Assembly (NCBI RefSeq): GCF_018613535.1 | Contig: NZ_JAGGQB010000006.1 | Coordinates: forward strand, 1-64,000 | DNA from: Bacillus sp. ISL-51 | Lineage (GTDB): Bacteria; Bacillota; Bacilli; Bacillales; Bacillaceae | Direction: 5' to 3' | DNA: 64,000 nt | Shown here: piece by piece, positions 8,968 through 18,490 of the stretch | How the letters are laid out: the number at the start of each line of letters is the position of its first letter | How positions within the stretch are numbered: the first letter of the stretch is position 1 | The notes under the pieces: model-generated | Databases searched by the model: none | Told to the model about the DNA's origin: nothing | The model's input: only the letters and a program-made list of their open reading frames with translations | Translations under genes and position numbers: made by a program

Positions 8968-10272
8968 TTAATGTCCGTTCAGTATAAAGAGCTGAATAAA
9001 AAACAGGATGGCAAAGATGATGACCAAAGGATGAATATCGCGCCACTTTCTCTTTGCGATTTTAACAAGCGGATATGAAATAAATCCGAGTGCAATTCCT
9101 GTTGAAATGCTGGATGTCAAAGGCATGGCCAAAATGACCAGAAACGCCGGGAAAGCTTCATCAAGCTCATTCCAGCGGATATTAGAGACTGCTCCCATCA
9201 TCAGGCTGCCGACAATAATCAACGCTGGTGATGTAATTGCAGAAACCTCGGATAAGACGCTGACAAGCGGGCTGAAAAACATGGAAACGGCAAACATGAC
9301 TGCGATTGTCAGTGCCGTCAGCCCCGTTCTTCCGCCGGCTGCAACCCCTGCTGAAGATTCCACGAACGCGGTCGTCGGGCTTGTGCCGAAGATGCTGCCG
9401 ACCGTCGTAGCGGTCGAATCAGCCAATAGCGCTCTCCTGGCATTCGGAAGCTGATTGTTTTTCATCAATCCCGCCTGTTCGGCAACGCCGATCATCGTGC
9501 CTGTCGTGTCAAAAATGGTGACGAGAAGAAAGGAGAAGACAACGGCATACAGGCCGTGGTGAACGACATCACCGAAGGCGGCGAACGGATTTGAAATCAA
9601 GAGCCCTTCCGGCAGATGCGGGAAAGAGATAAATCCTTTCGTGAAATGAATCTGCCCTGTGATAAAGGCGAGTATGGCAGTCAGCGCCATGCCGATAAAT
9701 AATGCTCCGTTTACATTCAGCACCATCAGTACAATACTGATGATAAGCCCGATCAGCGTTAAGATGACAACGGGCGAATGAAGATCGCCGAGGGCGACTA
9801 AATTAGACTTGTCAGCTGTGATGATTCCCGCCTGACGCAAGCCGATAAACGCTATAAATAAACCGATGCCGGTCGTAATCCCGTATTTTAAATTGTCCGG
9901 AATCGCTTCTATCAGTTGTTTTCTTAAAGGAGTTAACGATAAAATAATAAAGATGACTCCTGCGATAAACACAGCGCTGAAAGCTGTCTGGTACGTAATG
10001 CCGGCGCCGGCGCCGACGACATGAAACGCAAGATACGCATTTAAACCCATGCCGGGAGCAATGGCAATCGGATAATTCGCAGCCAGAGCCATCCACAACG
10101 TTCCGACAATCGATGCGATAATCGTCGCGGTAAATACCTGATCAAACGGAACCCCCGCGTTCGAGAGGATCACCGGATTGACCACAATGATATAAACCAT
10201 TGTAAAAAAGGTGGTCAGTCCCGCAGTAATTTCTCTTTTTATTGTCGTTTGATGCTTGTCGAGATGAAACAT
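8968..10272 (-). CDS. pbuO: Guanine/hypoxanthine permease PbuO
   Basis: A 434-aa purine permease of the AzgA/NCS2 family, corresponding to B. subtilis PbuO (YtiP). Family features are an N-terminal REITAGLTTFFTMVYIIVVNP, PGMGLNAYLAF in an early membrane segment, DTTGTMIGVAEQAGL in the middle and GTSPTTAFVESSAGVAAGGRTGLTAL. The ATG at 10272 follows GGAGGTACTT; 23 extra upstream codons without a ribosome binding site were left out. In B. subtilis this gene belongs to the PurR regulon, and possible PurR half-sites are present upstream. It is monocistronic. Confidence 0.93.
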   Translation of the reverse strand: MFHLDKHQTTIKREITAGLTTFFTMVYIIVVNPVILSNAGVPFDQVFTATIIASIVGTLWMALAANYPIAIAPGMGLNAYLAFHVVGAGAGITYQTAFSAVFIAGVIFIILSLTPLRKQLIEAIPDNLKYGITTGIGLFIAFIGLRQAGIITADKSNLVALGDLHSPVVILTLIGLIISIVLMVLNVNGALFIGMALTAILAFITGQIHFTKGFISFPHLPEGLLISNPFAAFGDVVHHGLYAVVFSFLLVTIFDTTGTMIGVAEQAGLMKNNQLPNARRALLADSTATTVGSIFGTSPTTAFVESSAGVAAGGRTGLTALTIAVMFAVSMFFSPLVSVLSEVSAITSPALIIVGSLMMGAVSNIRWNELDEAFPAFLVILAMPLTSSISTGIALGFISYPLVKIAKRKWRDIHPLVIIFAILFFIQLFILNGH

Positions 10273-10284
10273 AAGTACCTCCAA

Positions 10285-10327
10285 TGACGAACGTTTTTTC
10301 AAAACATCATCTATATTATTCGTTTTA
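10285..10327 (-). promoter_or_regulatory. Candidate PurR box pair upstream of pbuO
   Basis: Two inverted CGAA cores (ATGACGAACGTT at 10285-10296 and ATTCGTTTT at 10318-10326) are 27 nt apart. B. subtilis PurBoxes have such inverted CGAA cores about 25 nt apart, so spacing is slightly long. Confidence 0.4.
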
Positions 10328-10367
10328 TCAACATTTTGCAAGTCGTTTATAAAGAAAGGGGATTGTG

Positions 10368-11759
10368 ATGAACTGGGAAGTTGAAGTAATCAGAAAAAAA
10401 GAAGACCTGATCCGTGATACACAGAAGTTTTTGCAAATTAACAGTGTGATGGATGAATCAACAGCCCGTCCCGGCCGGCCGTTTGGTTCAGGCATCAATG
10501 AGTGTCTCACATCTTTGCTTGATTTCGGTGAGAAGGAAGGCTTTACCGTAAAAAATATTGACGGCTATGCAGGCCATATTGAGTGGGGAACGGGGGATGA
10601 GATCGTCGGCGTGCTTTGCCACGTGGATGTCGTGCCGCCCGGAGACGGCTGGACGAGTGATCCTTTCTCCGCCGACATTCGTGAGGGACGGATATACGCA
10701 AGAGGGGCAATTGACGATAAGGGACCGACGATGGCGGCGCTTTACGCGCTGAAAATCGTCAAAGATATGCAGCTGCCTTTATCCAAACGCGTGAGGATCA
10801 TTATCGGGACTGATGAAGAAAGTGATTGGAGATGCGTGGAGCACTACTTCAAGCATGAAAAAATGCCTGATATCGGCTTTGCTCCTGACGCTGATTTTCC
10901 GATTATCAATGCGGAAAAGGGAATCATTGACGCGTCATTGGGCATTGAATCAAAAGTAGCCGGCCGTGAAGCCGAAAACGGGCTTGTTTCGTTTCGTTCA
11001 GGACTGCGGTTAAATATGGTTCCGGATGCGGCGGAAGCCGTCATTGAAGGAACCGATATTGACGCTGTAAGCACCTATTTCAGCAAATGGCTGGAAGAAT
11101 CCAATACACAGGGTGAGGCGAAGGCGGAAAACGGCAGGCTGACATTGAGGGTTTACGGAAAATCATGCCACGCGATGGAGCCGGATAACGGTGTGAATGC
11201 CGGGTTAAAGCTCACTGAATGTCTACAGGGGGCTGAGCTTGATGAAGCCGGAAATCATTTTATAAAAACCGTTGCCGATTATTTTTTACATGATACACGA
11301 GGGAAAAAGCTTAACATTGACTGTAAAGATGACATCAGCGGTGAGCTTACGCTGAACGTCGGCACCTTTACATATGAAAAGGATCTGGGGGGAGAACTCG
11401 GCATCAATATCCGCTATCCCGTCACATCAGACAGCAAAGTGATTCGTGATGCTTTTATGGCGGCAGACGATTTTCAGCTTGGAGAATTCAAAGACAGCAA
11501 ACCGCACCACGTATCAGCCGATCATCCGTTAGTAAAGACACTCCAAAAGGTATACGAAGGCCAAACGGGCAAAAAAGCAGACTTGATTTCAATTGGCGGA
11601 GGAACGTACGCGAGATCCCTTTCAGCAGGCGTCGCGTTCGGGCCGCTGTTCCCGGGCCGTCCTGACAGCGCTCATCAAAAGGACGAGTACATTGAAATTG
11701 ATGACCTCCTGCGGGCAACGGCTTTATACGCTCAGGCTATCTATGAGCTTGCAAAATGA
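10368..11759 (+). CDS. pepV: Dipeptidase PepV (M20 family, YtjP)
   Basis: A 463-aa zinc peptidase of family M20A, expected to split dipeptides in the cytoplasm. Metal-binding and catalytic motifs are clear: HVDVVPPGDGW (His85, Asp87), ARGAIDDKGP (Asp116/117), GTDEES (Glu150/151) and the late GGGTYARSL. A lid domain lies in between. The ATG at 10368 follows AAAGGGG; the preceding GTG is closer to the ribosome binding site but less well spaced. The length equals B. subtilis YtjP. It stands alone and converges with ytkP on a shared terminator. Confidence 0.92.
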   Translation: MNWEVEVIRKKEDLIRDTQKFLQINSVMDESTARPGRPFGSGINECLTSLLDFGEKEGFTVKNIDGYAGHIEWGTGDEIVGVLCHVDVVPPGDGWTSDPFSADIREGRIYARGAIDDKGPTMAALYALKIVKDMQLPLSKRVRIIIGTDEESDWRCVEHYFKHEKMPDIGFAPDADFPIINAEKGIIDASLGIESKVAGREAENGLVSFRSGLRLNMVPDAAEAVIEGTDIDAVSTYFSKWLEESNTQGEAKAENGRLTLRVYGKSCHAMEPDNGVNAGLKLTECLQGAELDEAGNHFIKTVADYFLHDTRGKKLNIDCKDDISGELTLNVGTFTYEKDLGGELGINIRYPVTSDSKVIRDAFMAADDFQLGEFKDSKPHHVSADHPLVKTLQKVYEGQTGKKADLISIGGGTYARSLSAGVAFGPLFPGRPDSAHQKDEYIEIDDLLRATALYAQAIYELAK

Positions 11760-11765
11760 TAAAAC

Positions 11766-11800
11766 AAAAAAGGGGGGCCGCTTGCGGCATCCCTTTTTAT
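11766..11800. terminator. Terminator between pepV and ytkP
   Basis: A run AAAAAGGGG, a CCGC/GCGG inner stem and CCCTTTTT form an imperfect hairpin usable from both strands. Confidence 0.75.
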
Positions 11801-12732
11801 GATTCAAATGACCATAAATCCGCAGATAAATAACGTTCCCCCGTATCTGCCGTCATGCAGATGACAATCTGGTCAGAAGGCAGGCGTTTTGCTGTTTCAA
11901 CAGCCGCAAAGCATGCTGCGCCTGACGAAGGACCGACGAGAATACCTTCCTCAGCGGCAAGACGCCGTGTTGTCGTATATGCATCCTCATCAGATATTTT
12001 TATGATTTCATCGTAAACATTCTGATTCAATATATCGGGAATAAAACCGGGGCTTGTCCCGACAAGCTTATGGGCGCCGGGTTTTCCGCCGGATAAAACG
12101 GGTGAACCCGCAGGCTCCGCGACATGAACGGTCATATCCGGGAAAAGCTCTTTCAGCGCTTCTCCGGTTCCCGTAATCGTGCCGCCCGTTCCCGCCGTGG
12201 CGACAAAAGCGCCGAGCGGTCTGCCGAGCTGCTGAACCGCCTCATAAATTTCTGCGGCGGTCGTTTTCCGGTGTGCATCAGGGTTTGCGCTGTTTTCAAA
12301 TTGCATCGGTATAAAGCTTCCCGGGATCTGTTCGGCAAGTTCTTTCGCCTTTTTGATACTGCCGGGCATTCTTTCCGCTCCCGGTGTCAGCACAACCTCC
12401 GCGCCGTACGCTTTAAGCAGATTGATGCGTTCTTTCGTCATCGTGTCAGGCATGACAAGGATGGCTTTATATCCGCGTGCCGCTGCGTTCATGGCCAGGC
12501 CGATGCCGGTATTGCCGCTGGTCGGCTCGATGATCACAGAGCCGGGTTTTAAACGTCCGTTTTTCTCGGCTTCCATGATCATATTGTAAGCCGCTCTGTC
12601 TTTGACACTGCCGCTCGGATTAAAAGATTCTAATTTTAAATAGACTTGCGCTGCGTCCGCAGGCTGCAGGCGGTTCAGCTTTACAATCGGGGTATCGCCG
12701 ATCAAATCCGCTGTGTTGTTAACGATTTTCAA
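11797..12732 (-). CDS. ytkP: PLP-dependent cysteine synthase-like protein YtkP
   Basis: A 311-aa fold-type II PLP enzyme of the O-acetylserine sulfhydrylase/cystathionine beta-synthase group. PLP Lys44 lies in SFNPSGSVKDRAA, the substrate loop is EPTSGNTGIGLAM and the phosphate-binding loop is TAGTGGTITGTG. B. subtilis YtkP is a CysK paralogue of uncertain role. The start is taken as TTG at 12732, 12 nt after GAGAGG, which gives the remembered B. subtilis length. An in-frame ATG 39 nt upstream exists but has no ribosome binding site. The substrate is not proven. Confidence 0.88.
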   Translation of the reverse strand: MKIVNNTADLIGDTPIVKLNRLQPADAAQVYLKLESFNPSGSVKDRAAYNMIMEAEKNGRLKPGSVIIEPTSGNTGIGLAMNAAARGYKAILVMPDTMTKERINLLKAYGAEVVLTPGAERMPGSIKKAKELAEQIPGSFIPMQFENSANPDAHRKTTAAEIYEAVQQLGRPLGAFVATAGTGGTITGTGEALKELFPDMTVHVAEPAGSPVLSGGKPGAHKLVGTSPGFIPDILNQNVYDEIIKISDEDAYTTTRRLAAEEGILVGPSSGAACFAAVETAKRLPSDQIVICMTADTGERYLSADLWSFES

Positions 12733-12858
12733 GCCCGTCTCATTCCTCTCTGTATAAAACATTTGGTACATAATATCCTATCATATAAGCGGACAGGGTT
12801 CTCCTTCCCGCTTATCCGTTTTATAATAACACCATAACCTAAGGAGGGAGTCCCTCGT

Positions 12859-13410
12859 ATGAAAGCTTCATTGCCGCATTATTTTATCGGCATTCCGATT
12901 CCGGCTGGTATTGCTGAACCGATTTGGGAAGCAGCCAGAAAGGAACCTGTATTAACATTTAAAAAGTGGGTGCATCCGCTTGATTATCATATCACCTTAA
13001 TCTTTCTCGGCGCAGCGGATGAAGCGCGGCTTACAAGCTTAAAGCCCATGCTTGCGGAAATCGCAGCTCTTACAAAGCCGTTTACCGTTCAATTTCAAAG
13101 CCTTGAGATTTTCGGCGCCCGCGAGCAGCCGAGAGTGCTGCATTTAGAGCCGGAATCGAATGATTATCTGTTCGATTTACGGGAAAAAACAAAGCAGGCT
13201 GTACAAAAAGCCGGATTTCAAGTGGAAAAGCGTCCGTATCATCCTCACATGACGATGGCGCGGAAATGGAGCGGAGATAAACCGTTCCCGCCTCATGTTC
13301 CGTTTGAAAGCGGCAGGGTTTCAAGCGCCGTCACCCGGTTTTCCTTGTTTCAAACCCATCTTGACCGGTCGCCTAAGTACGAAGAAATTGCACAATTTCA
13401 ACTGACATAA
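12859..13410 (+). CDS. thpR: RNA 2',3'-cyclic phosphodiesterase ThpR (2H family)
   Basis: A 183-aa 2H phosphoesterase that opens 2',3'-cyclic phosphates of RNA (formerly called 2'-5' RNA ligase, YtlP). The two catalytic HxT motifs are HIT at 44-46 ([10 protein letters not shown]) and HMT at 130-132 (YHPHMTMAR). The ATG follows AAGGAGGG. A TATAAT hexamer lies about 40 nt upstream. It heads a likely transcription unit with ytlQ and ytlR, with short gaps and no terminators between them. Confidence 0.9.
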   Translation: MKASLPHYFIGIPIPAGIAEPIWEAARKEPVLTFKKWVHPLDYHITLIFLGAADEARLTSLKPMLAEIAALTKPFTVQFQSLEIFGAREQPRVLHLEPESNDYLFDLREKTKQAVQKAGFQVEKRPYHPHMTMARKWSGDKPFPPHVPFESGRVSSAVTRFSLFQTHLDRSPKYEEIAQFQLT

Positions 13411-13436
13411 ACAAATATTCGGAGTGGGGAAATGAC

Positions 13437-14369
13437 ATGGCACAGATCATCAAAATTCACGACTGTATATCAAGATATGAGCTAGACCCTTATCACTATA
13501 TGAATCAGTTTATCCGTTTGAAAAAAGAACGCTGGCAAGCTCTCTTGGAAGCCTTTGACCGAAAAACGGAGGAACAAGAAACAAAAATGGCTGCATCGGG
13601 CGAAACGGCTCCCGAGCCAAGCAGAAAAAAATTTTTCTTAAAGAAGAGAAAAGAGGAGATTTCGTCCGATATAAATGAAAAGAGGCATCAATGGTTTGAG
13701 GAGACGGACGGGGAGGAGGCGCTGATGCTGAATCTTCCGTCTCATAGGGATGAGCTCGCCCTTTTCTTTAAAAATCAATTGTATGAATTTCAATTAAAGT
13801 GGGCGAGCTCCACGCTTTCCGAGATGTCTGAGCTTTCTTATCAGGTCAAGCGGGACGGGATTTTAAAAATGCTGACCCAAAAGCTTCCTGATTCTTATTT
13901 CGTGATGTATCATCCCGTTCTTCAAATTCAGCAGGCATCTGTCGAATTAAGCACCATCATTATCTCCCCGCTGGAGATTTTTTGCGTTGCTTTTTTGGAA
14001 GCTGAGGAAGACAGCGTGTATATCGGATCGAAAAATCGTTTTTGGGAAAAGAAAACCTCCGGCGGCGCGCGTCCGGTTTTGAATCCGGCTCTCAGCCTGA
14101 ACCGGACAGGCTCTGTCGTCTCGCAAATCGTCAAAGAGAAGGGGGCTGACATTCCCGTCAAAAAGCTCCTCCTCAGCAAAACGTCGTATATTGATTATCC
14201 CGAACCGCCGTACGGACTGGACATAGCGGACAAACGGACTGCCGGGGAGTGGCTGCAAAAGCAGCAGAAAAATACGGCGCCGATCAAGCATCATCAGCTG
14301 AAGGCGGCAAATGCCCTGCTTTCTTACGGCCTGTCCAATTCAAGGCGGAGGCAGGAGTGGCTTGATTAA
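13437..14369 (+). CDS. ytlQ: Conserved hypothetical protein YtlQ
   Basis: A 310-aa soluble protein matching the position and size of B. subtilis YtlQ, function unknown. It starts [35 protein letters not shown] charged, low-complexity stretch follows (residues about 45-80, with [15 protein letters not shown]). The rest is mixed alpha/beta with a central hydrophobic segment ([16 protein letters not shown]). No catalytic motif or membrane anchor stands out. The ATG follows GGAGTGGGG. It lies 26 nt after thpR and is followed by lipid kinase ytlR; operon membership is inferred. Confidence 0.85.
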   Translation: MAQIIKIHDCISRYELDPYHYMNQFIRLKKERWQALLEAFDRKTEEQETKMAASGETAPEPSRKKFFLKKRKEEISSDINEKRHQWFEETDGEEALMLNLPSHRDELALFFKNQLYEFQLKWASSTLSEMSELSYQVKRDGILKMLTQKLPDSYFVMYHPVLQIQQASVELSTIIISPLEIFCVAFLEAEEDSVYIGSKNRFWEKKTSGGARPVLNPALSLNRTGSVVSQIVKEKGADIPVKKLLLSKTSYIDYPEPPYGLDIADKRTAGEWLQKQQKNTAPIKHHQLKAANALLSYGLSNSRRRQEWLD

Positions 14370-14421
14370 GCAGGACGCTTCCCGGCAGTTTTCTCATATA
14401 TGAAGCAGGTGAAAACAAACG

Positions 14422-15351
14422 ATGAGTCAATGGTTCTTTATTATTAATCCGGCCGCCGGGCGCGGCCGGGGCCGGCGTGTCTGGAAGTCCGTTCAAAAAG
14501 AGCTGTCCAAACGGGGAGTGGAACACCGTTCTTTTTTGACCGAACATCCGGGGCATGCGGAGGTGCTGGCGAGACAGATTTCAACGATGCAGGATCACAA
14601 GCTGAAGCGTCTGTTTGTGATCGGCGGCGACGGTACGATGCATGAGGTCATTAACGGGCTGAAAGGAATCGGCCAAATGGAGCTGACCTTTGTGCCTGCC
14701 GGTTCGTATAATGATTTCTCCAAAGGGTTCGCCGTCAAAAAGGCGGCTCTTCTGCAAGAAATCAAACGGCAGCACCGTCCGTTAACACGGAAATTTTATA
14801 CGGGAAACGTCAACTTTTTCCATGATAAAGCTCAATATCTTTACTTTTTAAATCATCTTTCTGTCGGATTTGACGCCTGCGTACTGAAGGCGGCCGTGAA
14901 CTTTCCGTTTTCACGCTTCCTTCGATTTCTGCGTCTCCGTTTTCTGATTTATCCGCTTGCGCATTTATATACGGCGGCCACATTTCAGCCGTTCACGTTT
15001 GTCTGCACGGCAGGCGGAGAAAGGCGCGAATTCCGTAACGTTTGGTTTGTCATCGCGGCAAATCATCCTTATTACGGCGGCGGTATGAAAGCGGCGCCTT
15101 CTGCAAGTCCCCGTGAAACCAACTTTGATATTGTCATTGCGGAGCATTTGTCTTTTGTCTCGCTGTATCGATTTTTATTCGCGATGAGCTTTGGCAGGCA
15201 TATCAACATGGACGGCGTCACGGTTTTAAAGGAAAAAGAAATCACTTTTGAAACGTCAGGGAAAATTCCGTTTCATGCAGACGGCGAGCTGATCGGAACC
15301 ACACCGTTCCGTTTAACGCCGGGTTCAGCGCCTTTAAGGATAAAAACATAG
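14422..15351 (+). CDS. ytlR: Diacylglycerol kinase-like lipid kinase YtlR
   Basis: A 309-aa member of the DAGK catalytic-domain family (relatives of DgkB and YegS). Sequence motifs are IINPAAGRGRGRR (nucleotide-binding loop), GGDGTMHEVINGL at 68-80 (ATP site) and PAGSYNDFSKGF in place of the usual GTGNDFAR. The C-terminal beta-sandwich ends in FHADGELIGTTPFRLTPGSAPLRI. It should phosphorylate a lipid or sphingoid alcohol at the inner membrane face; the substrate is unknown. The ATG follows CAGGTGAAAAC. It is the last gene of the thpR-ytlQ-ytlR unit. Confidence 0.87.
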   Translation: MSQWFFIINPAAGRGRGRRVWKSVQKELSKRGVEHRSFLTEHPGHAEVLARQISTMQDHKLKRLFVIGGDGTMHEVINGLKGIGQMELTFVPAGSYNDFSKGFAVKKAALLQEIKRQHRPLTRKFYTGNVNFFHDKAQYLYFLNHLSVGFDACVLKAAVNFPFSRFLRFLRLRFLIYPLAHLYTAATFQPFTFVCTAGGERREFRNVWFVIAANHPYYGGGMKAAPSASPRETNFDIVIAEHLSFVSLYRFLFAMSFGRHINMDGVTVLKEKEITFETSGKIPFHADGELIGTTPFRLTPGSAPLRIKT

Positions 15352-15415
15352 GAAACAAATGAAACCCGTCATCATATAAATCTTAGAATTCACACGGCGT
15401 TCTTACGAGTTTTGC

Positions 15416-15445
15416 TTGACGAAGTTTGTGCTCTAGCGCTAAAAT
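15416..15445 (+). promoter_or_regulatory. SigA-type promoter before a short hairpin transcript
   Basis: TTGACG (15416-15421), 18-nt spacer, TAAAAT (15440-15445). Predicted start of transcription near 15452, right at the foot of the following terminator hairpin. Confidence 0.6.
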
Positions 15446-15449
15446 TTAT

Positions 15450-15498
15450 AAGACGGCTATTGATTAGCATATGAGACTCTCAATAGCTGTCTTTTTTA
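15450..15498 (+). terminator. Strong hairpin terminator upstream of ytmP
   Basis: Thirteen-base arms (15451-15463 and 15480-15492, one G-T pair) are followed by a T tract. It could end the thpR-ytlQ-ytlR transcript or, with the promoter just upstream, act as an attenuator or form a tiny RNA. Confidence 0.85.
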
Positions 15499-15594
15499 TT
15501 TCTCATGAAGTTGTTTATGACAGGCCGATCTGCTGCTGAAAAAGGCGGAGGTCTATTCTAAAATATTTTAAGAAATGATGGGTTGAACATTGAT

Positions 15595-16392
15595 ATGAAC
15601 TGGTTGGGACAATTACTAGGTAGCGATTGGGAGATCTTCCCCGCCGGAGGAGCTACAGGAGATGCATATTATGCGAAACATAACGGCCAACAGCTTTTTT
15701 TAAAACGTAATAGCTCGCCCTTTTTAGCCGTGTTATCCGCCGAAGGCATTGTTCCGAAGCTGGTTTGGACGAAACGGATGGAAAACGGCGATGTCATTAC
15801 GGCTCAGCATTGGATGGCGGGCAGAGAGCTGAAGCCGAAGGATATGAGCGGACGCCCGGTGGCTGAGCTGCTTCGCAAAATCCACACATCTAAAGCCTTG
15901 TTGGACATGCTGAGAAGACTTGGAAAAGAACCGCTCAATCCGGGCGCTCTTTTGTCTCAGCTGAAGCAGGCCGTATTTGCCGTGCAGCAATTTTCGCCGC
16001 TTATTCAAGAGGGCCTCGCATATTTAGAAGCGCATGCAGATGAGGTGCAATTCGGTGAGAAAGTCGTTTGCCATTGTGATGTGAATCATAATAACTGGCT
16101 TTTGTCTGAAGACAACCAGCTGTATTTAATAGATTGGGACGGCGCGATGATAGCCGACCCGGCCATGGATCTCGGCCCTTTGTTGTATCATTACGTTGAA
16201 GAGCCAGCGTGGGACAGCTGGCTTGGAATGTACGGCATGAAGCTCACGGACGGTTTGCGTCTGCGCATGGCTTGGTACATTTTATCAGAAACCATCACCT
16301 TCATCGCCTGGCACAAATCAAAAGGAAACGATAAAGGGTGTCATGATGCCATGGAAGAGCTTCATGCCCTGATGAAGCGGATTGTCAAGTAG
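15595..16392 (+). CDS. ytmP: Phosphotransferase-like protein YtmP (APH/choline kinase fold)
   Basis: A 265-aa protein of the aminoglycoside phosphotransferase/choline kinase fold. The catalytic loop CHCDVNHNNWLL and the metal-binding IDWDGAMIADPAMDLG are both present, and the N-terminal lobe has the lysine motif QLFLKRNS. It should phosphorylate a small metabolite; thiamine is sometimes suggested for such proteins but is not shown here. The ATG at 15595 is preferred over the TTG at 15583, because the GATGG element is too close to the TTG. Its stop codon abuts the stop of convergent ytzH. Confidence 0.82.
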   Translation: MNWLGQLLGSDWEIFPAGGATGDAYYAKHNGQQLFLKRNSSPFLAVLSAEGIVPKLVWTKRMENGDVITAQHWMAGRELKPKDMSGRPVAELLRKIHTSKALLDMLRRLGKEPLNPGALLSQLKQAVFAVQQFSPLIQEGLAYLEAHADEVQFGEKVVCHCDVNHNNWLLSEDNQLYLIDWDGAMIADPAMDLGPLLYHYVEEPAWDSWLGMYGMKLTDGLRLRMAWYILSETITFIAWHKSKGNDKGCHDAMEELHALMKRIVK

Positions 16393-16671
16393 TCAGGAGT
16401 ACGAATCCATTTGCTCCATCCATTGGGACAAGTGATTTCGATGCTCCTGAATATGCGTGTCGATGGAATCGGCCGTGATGCCGGATTGGCTGTAACGGTA
16501 CACATCCGCAAGCACATTTTTTATATTTGAATCAAGCCCGGTATTGGCCATTAATGATTTGATGACGCGTTCAAGCTGTTCGTATTCGGCAACCGTTCCG
16601 CAGCAATCCAATTGATGGTCGGCTAATATGTCCTTTAATAACCGAACCTGATGTTCGCTTGTTAAGCCCAT
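16393..16671 (-). CDS. ytzH: Small conserved protein YtzH
   Basis: A 92-aa soluble, mostly helical protein ([21 protein letters not shown] at the N-terminus) matching B. subtilis YtzH by position and size; function unknown. The ATG at 16671 follows GAAGGGATG. It converges tail-to-tail with ytmP with no base between the two stop codons and no terminator, so antisense overlap of the two mRNAs is likely. Confidence 0.8.
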   Translation of the reverse strand: MGLTSEHQVRLLKDILADHQLDCCGTVAEYEQLERVIKSLMANTGLDSNIKNVLADVYRYSQSGITADSIDTHIQEHRNHLSQWMEQMDSYS

Positions 16672-16791
16672 GATTCATATACACATCCCTTCTGTGTCAT
16701 ACATTGTGCAAAGCGGTGCGGTTTTATGCATCAAATGAGTGTTCCGGACCGGGGAACCTCTTTTTTTATGCTGGCGGGCCTGAAAACGCGC

Positions 16792-16820
16792 TTGCGGCTC
16801 TTTTTGTTTCATGGTATGTT
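16792..16820 (+). promoter_or_regulatory. SigA-type promoter of trmB
   Basis: TTGCGG (16792-16797), 17-nt spacer, TATGTT (16815-16820) preceded by TGG, an extended -10. Confidence 0.6.
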
Positions 16821-16854
16821 GTTACTCGAAATTATAGATAGAGGTGTCAATCAT

Positions 16855-17508
16855 ATGAGAATGCGCCATAAACCTTGGGCAAATGACTTTTTGGCAGAGA
16901 ATGCTCACATTGCCATCAGTGATCCGGCTCAGTATAAAGGGAAATGGGACACAGTCTTTGGCAACGCCAATCCGATTCATATCGAAGTAGGAACGGGAAA
17001 AGGGCAATTCATTTCCGGAATGGCCAAACAAAACCCGGATATTAACTATATTGGAATTGAACTGTTTAAAAGCGTCATCGTAACGGCAGTCCAAAAAGTA
17101 AAAGACAGCGGGACAGACAATGTCCGTTTGTTAAATATAGACGCTGAAACACTGAGTGATGTATTTGACCGGGGAGAAGTCAAGCGCGTATATTTAAACT
17201 TTTCTGACCCTTGGCCGAAAAACCGTCATGAAAAACGCCGCTTAACGTTTAAAAGCTTCTTGAAAAAATACGAAGAAGTGATGGGCGAGAATGGCGCGAT
17301 TCATTTCAAAACGGATAACCGCGGGTTGTTTGAATACTCCCTGAAAAGTTTTTCCGAGTACGGCCTTCTTCTGACGGAAGTCAGTCTCGATCTGCACAAC
17401 AGCAATCCCGAAGGCAATATCATGACAGAATACGAAGAGAAATTCTCCGCGCTCGGCCAGCCGATTTACCGCGCAGAAGCTGAATGGAGAACAAAAGACA
17501 GACTCTGA
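16855..17508 (+). CDS. trmB: tRNA (guanine-N7)-methyltransferase TrmB
   Basis: A 217-aa SAM-dependent methyltransferase that makes m7G46 in tRNA. The SAM-binding motif is [11 protein letters not shown], then [15 protein letters not shown], the family signature [16 protein letters not shown] and a late [13 protein letters not shown]. Length and sequence match B. subtilis TrmB (YtmQ). The ATG at 16855 follows AGAGGTG; the frame is open for 43 codons upstream but that part overlaps the promoter. Its stop codon is inside the terminator hairpin. Confidence 0.94.
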   Translation: MRMRHKPWANDFLAENAHIAISDPAQYKGKWDTVFGNANPIHIEVGTGKGQFISGMAKQNPDINYIGIELFKSVIVTAVQKVKDSGTDNVRLLNIDAETLSDVFDRGEVKRVYLNFSDPWPKNRHEKRRLTFKSFLKKYEEVMGENGAIHFKTDNRGLFEYSLKSFSEYGLLLTEVSLDLHNSNPEGNIMTEYEEKFSALGQPIYRAEAEWRTKDRL

Positions 17509-17527
17509 TACGGGAGTCTGTTTTTTT
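17496..17527 (+). terminator. Terminator overlapping the trmB stop
   Basis: CAGACTC/GAGTCTG hairpin followed by seven T. Confidence 0.9.
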
Positions 17528-17566
17528 ATGGCGCCATTTGCTACCATTACATCAGGAGGGATTATG

Positions 17567-18412
17567 ATGGAGAAAATGTATATTGGCAATATTTCATTAA
17601 CATGGCTTGACGGCGGCGTAACGCATATGGACGGAGGGGCGATGTTCGGCGTTGTTCCGAAGCCCTTATGGTCAAGAAAATACCCCGTAAATGACAAGAA
17701 CCAAATTGAATTGAGAACAGACCCGATTCTGATTCAAAAGAACGGCCTGAATATTTTAGTTGACGCGGGAATCGGATCAGGAAAGTTTTCAGAAAAACAG
17801 AAAAGAAACTACGGAGTGACACAGGAATCCAATCTGAAACAATCCCTTGCCGAGCTTGGCCTGTCTTGCGAGGACATTCATATTGCAGCGATGACCCATC
17901 TTCATTTTGACCATGCGTGCGGTTTGACGGAATACCGCGGGGATGAGCTCGTCTCTGTTTTTCCGAATGCCAGCATCATCGCATCCGCGACAGAATGGAA
18001 TGAAATGCGGCATCCCAATATCAGATCAAAAAGTACATACTGGAAAGAAAATTGGGAAGCGGTAAAAGACCAGGTCAAAACCTTTGATCATGAGCATCAG
18101 CTGACAGAGGGCATCACCATGCATCATACCGGCGGCCACAGTGACGGCCACAGCGTCATCGTCTTAGAAGACGAGGGAGAAACCGCTGTGCATTTTGCCG
18201 ATCTGATGCCGACAAATGCCCACAAAAATCCGTTATGGGTTTTGGCGTATGACGATTATCCGATGACCTCCATTCCGCAAAAGCAAAAATGGCAGGCCTT
18301 CGCCAAGGAAAAAGACGCGTGGCTGATCTTTTATCATGACGCGATATACAGAGCCGTAAAATGGGGAGAAGACGGCGAAATCACGGCATCCGTCAAACGG
18401 GAGAGACAATAG
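17567..18412 (+). CDS. ytnP: Quorum-quenching lactonase YtnP (metallo-beta-lactamase fold)
   Basis: A 281-aa metallo-hydrolase with the dinuclear zinc motif HLHFDHACG (His111, His113, Asp115, His116), a further His in [11 protein letters not shown] and Asp in VHFADLMP. B. subtilis YtnP degrades N-acyl-homoserine-lactone-type signals and interferes with Streptomyces signalling. The N-terminus [26 protein letters not shown] matches that protein closely. The ATG at 17567 lies 6 nt after AGGAGGG; an adjacent ATG one codon earlier is too close. The product is likely cytoplasmic, with no signal peptide. Confidence 0.9.
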   Translation: MEKMYIGNISLTWLDGGVTHMDGGAMFGVVPKPLWSRKYPVNDKNQIELRTDPILIQKNGLNILVDAGIGSGKFSEKQKRNYGVTQESNLKQSLAELGLSCEDIHIAAMTHLHFDHACGLTEYRGDELVSVFPNASIIASATEWNEMRHPNIRSKSTYWKENWEAVKDQVKTFDHEHQLTEGITMHHTGGHSDGHSVIVLEDEGETAVHFADLMPTNAHKNPLWVLAYDDYPMTSIPQKQKWQAFAKEKDAWLIFYHDAIYRAVKWGEDGEITASVKRERQ

Positions 18413-18490
18413 GCTGAATTTGATTTGCCTGTATGAATTTCGGGAATAAAAGCAAACCTAAAGACAAATTGCTTTGAAAGGAAGAGACAG

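Noticed and set aside
16738..16768. Terminator-like GTTCC/GGAAC hairpin with T run before trmB
   Set aside because: The stem is only five pairs and no transcript needs it there; it may be chance.
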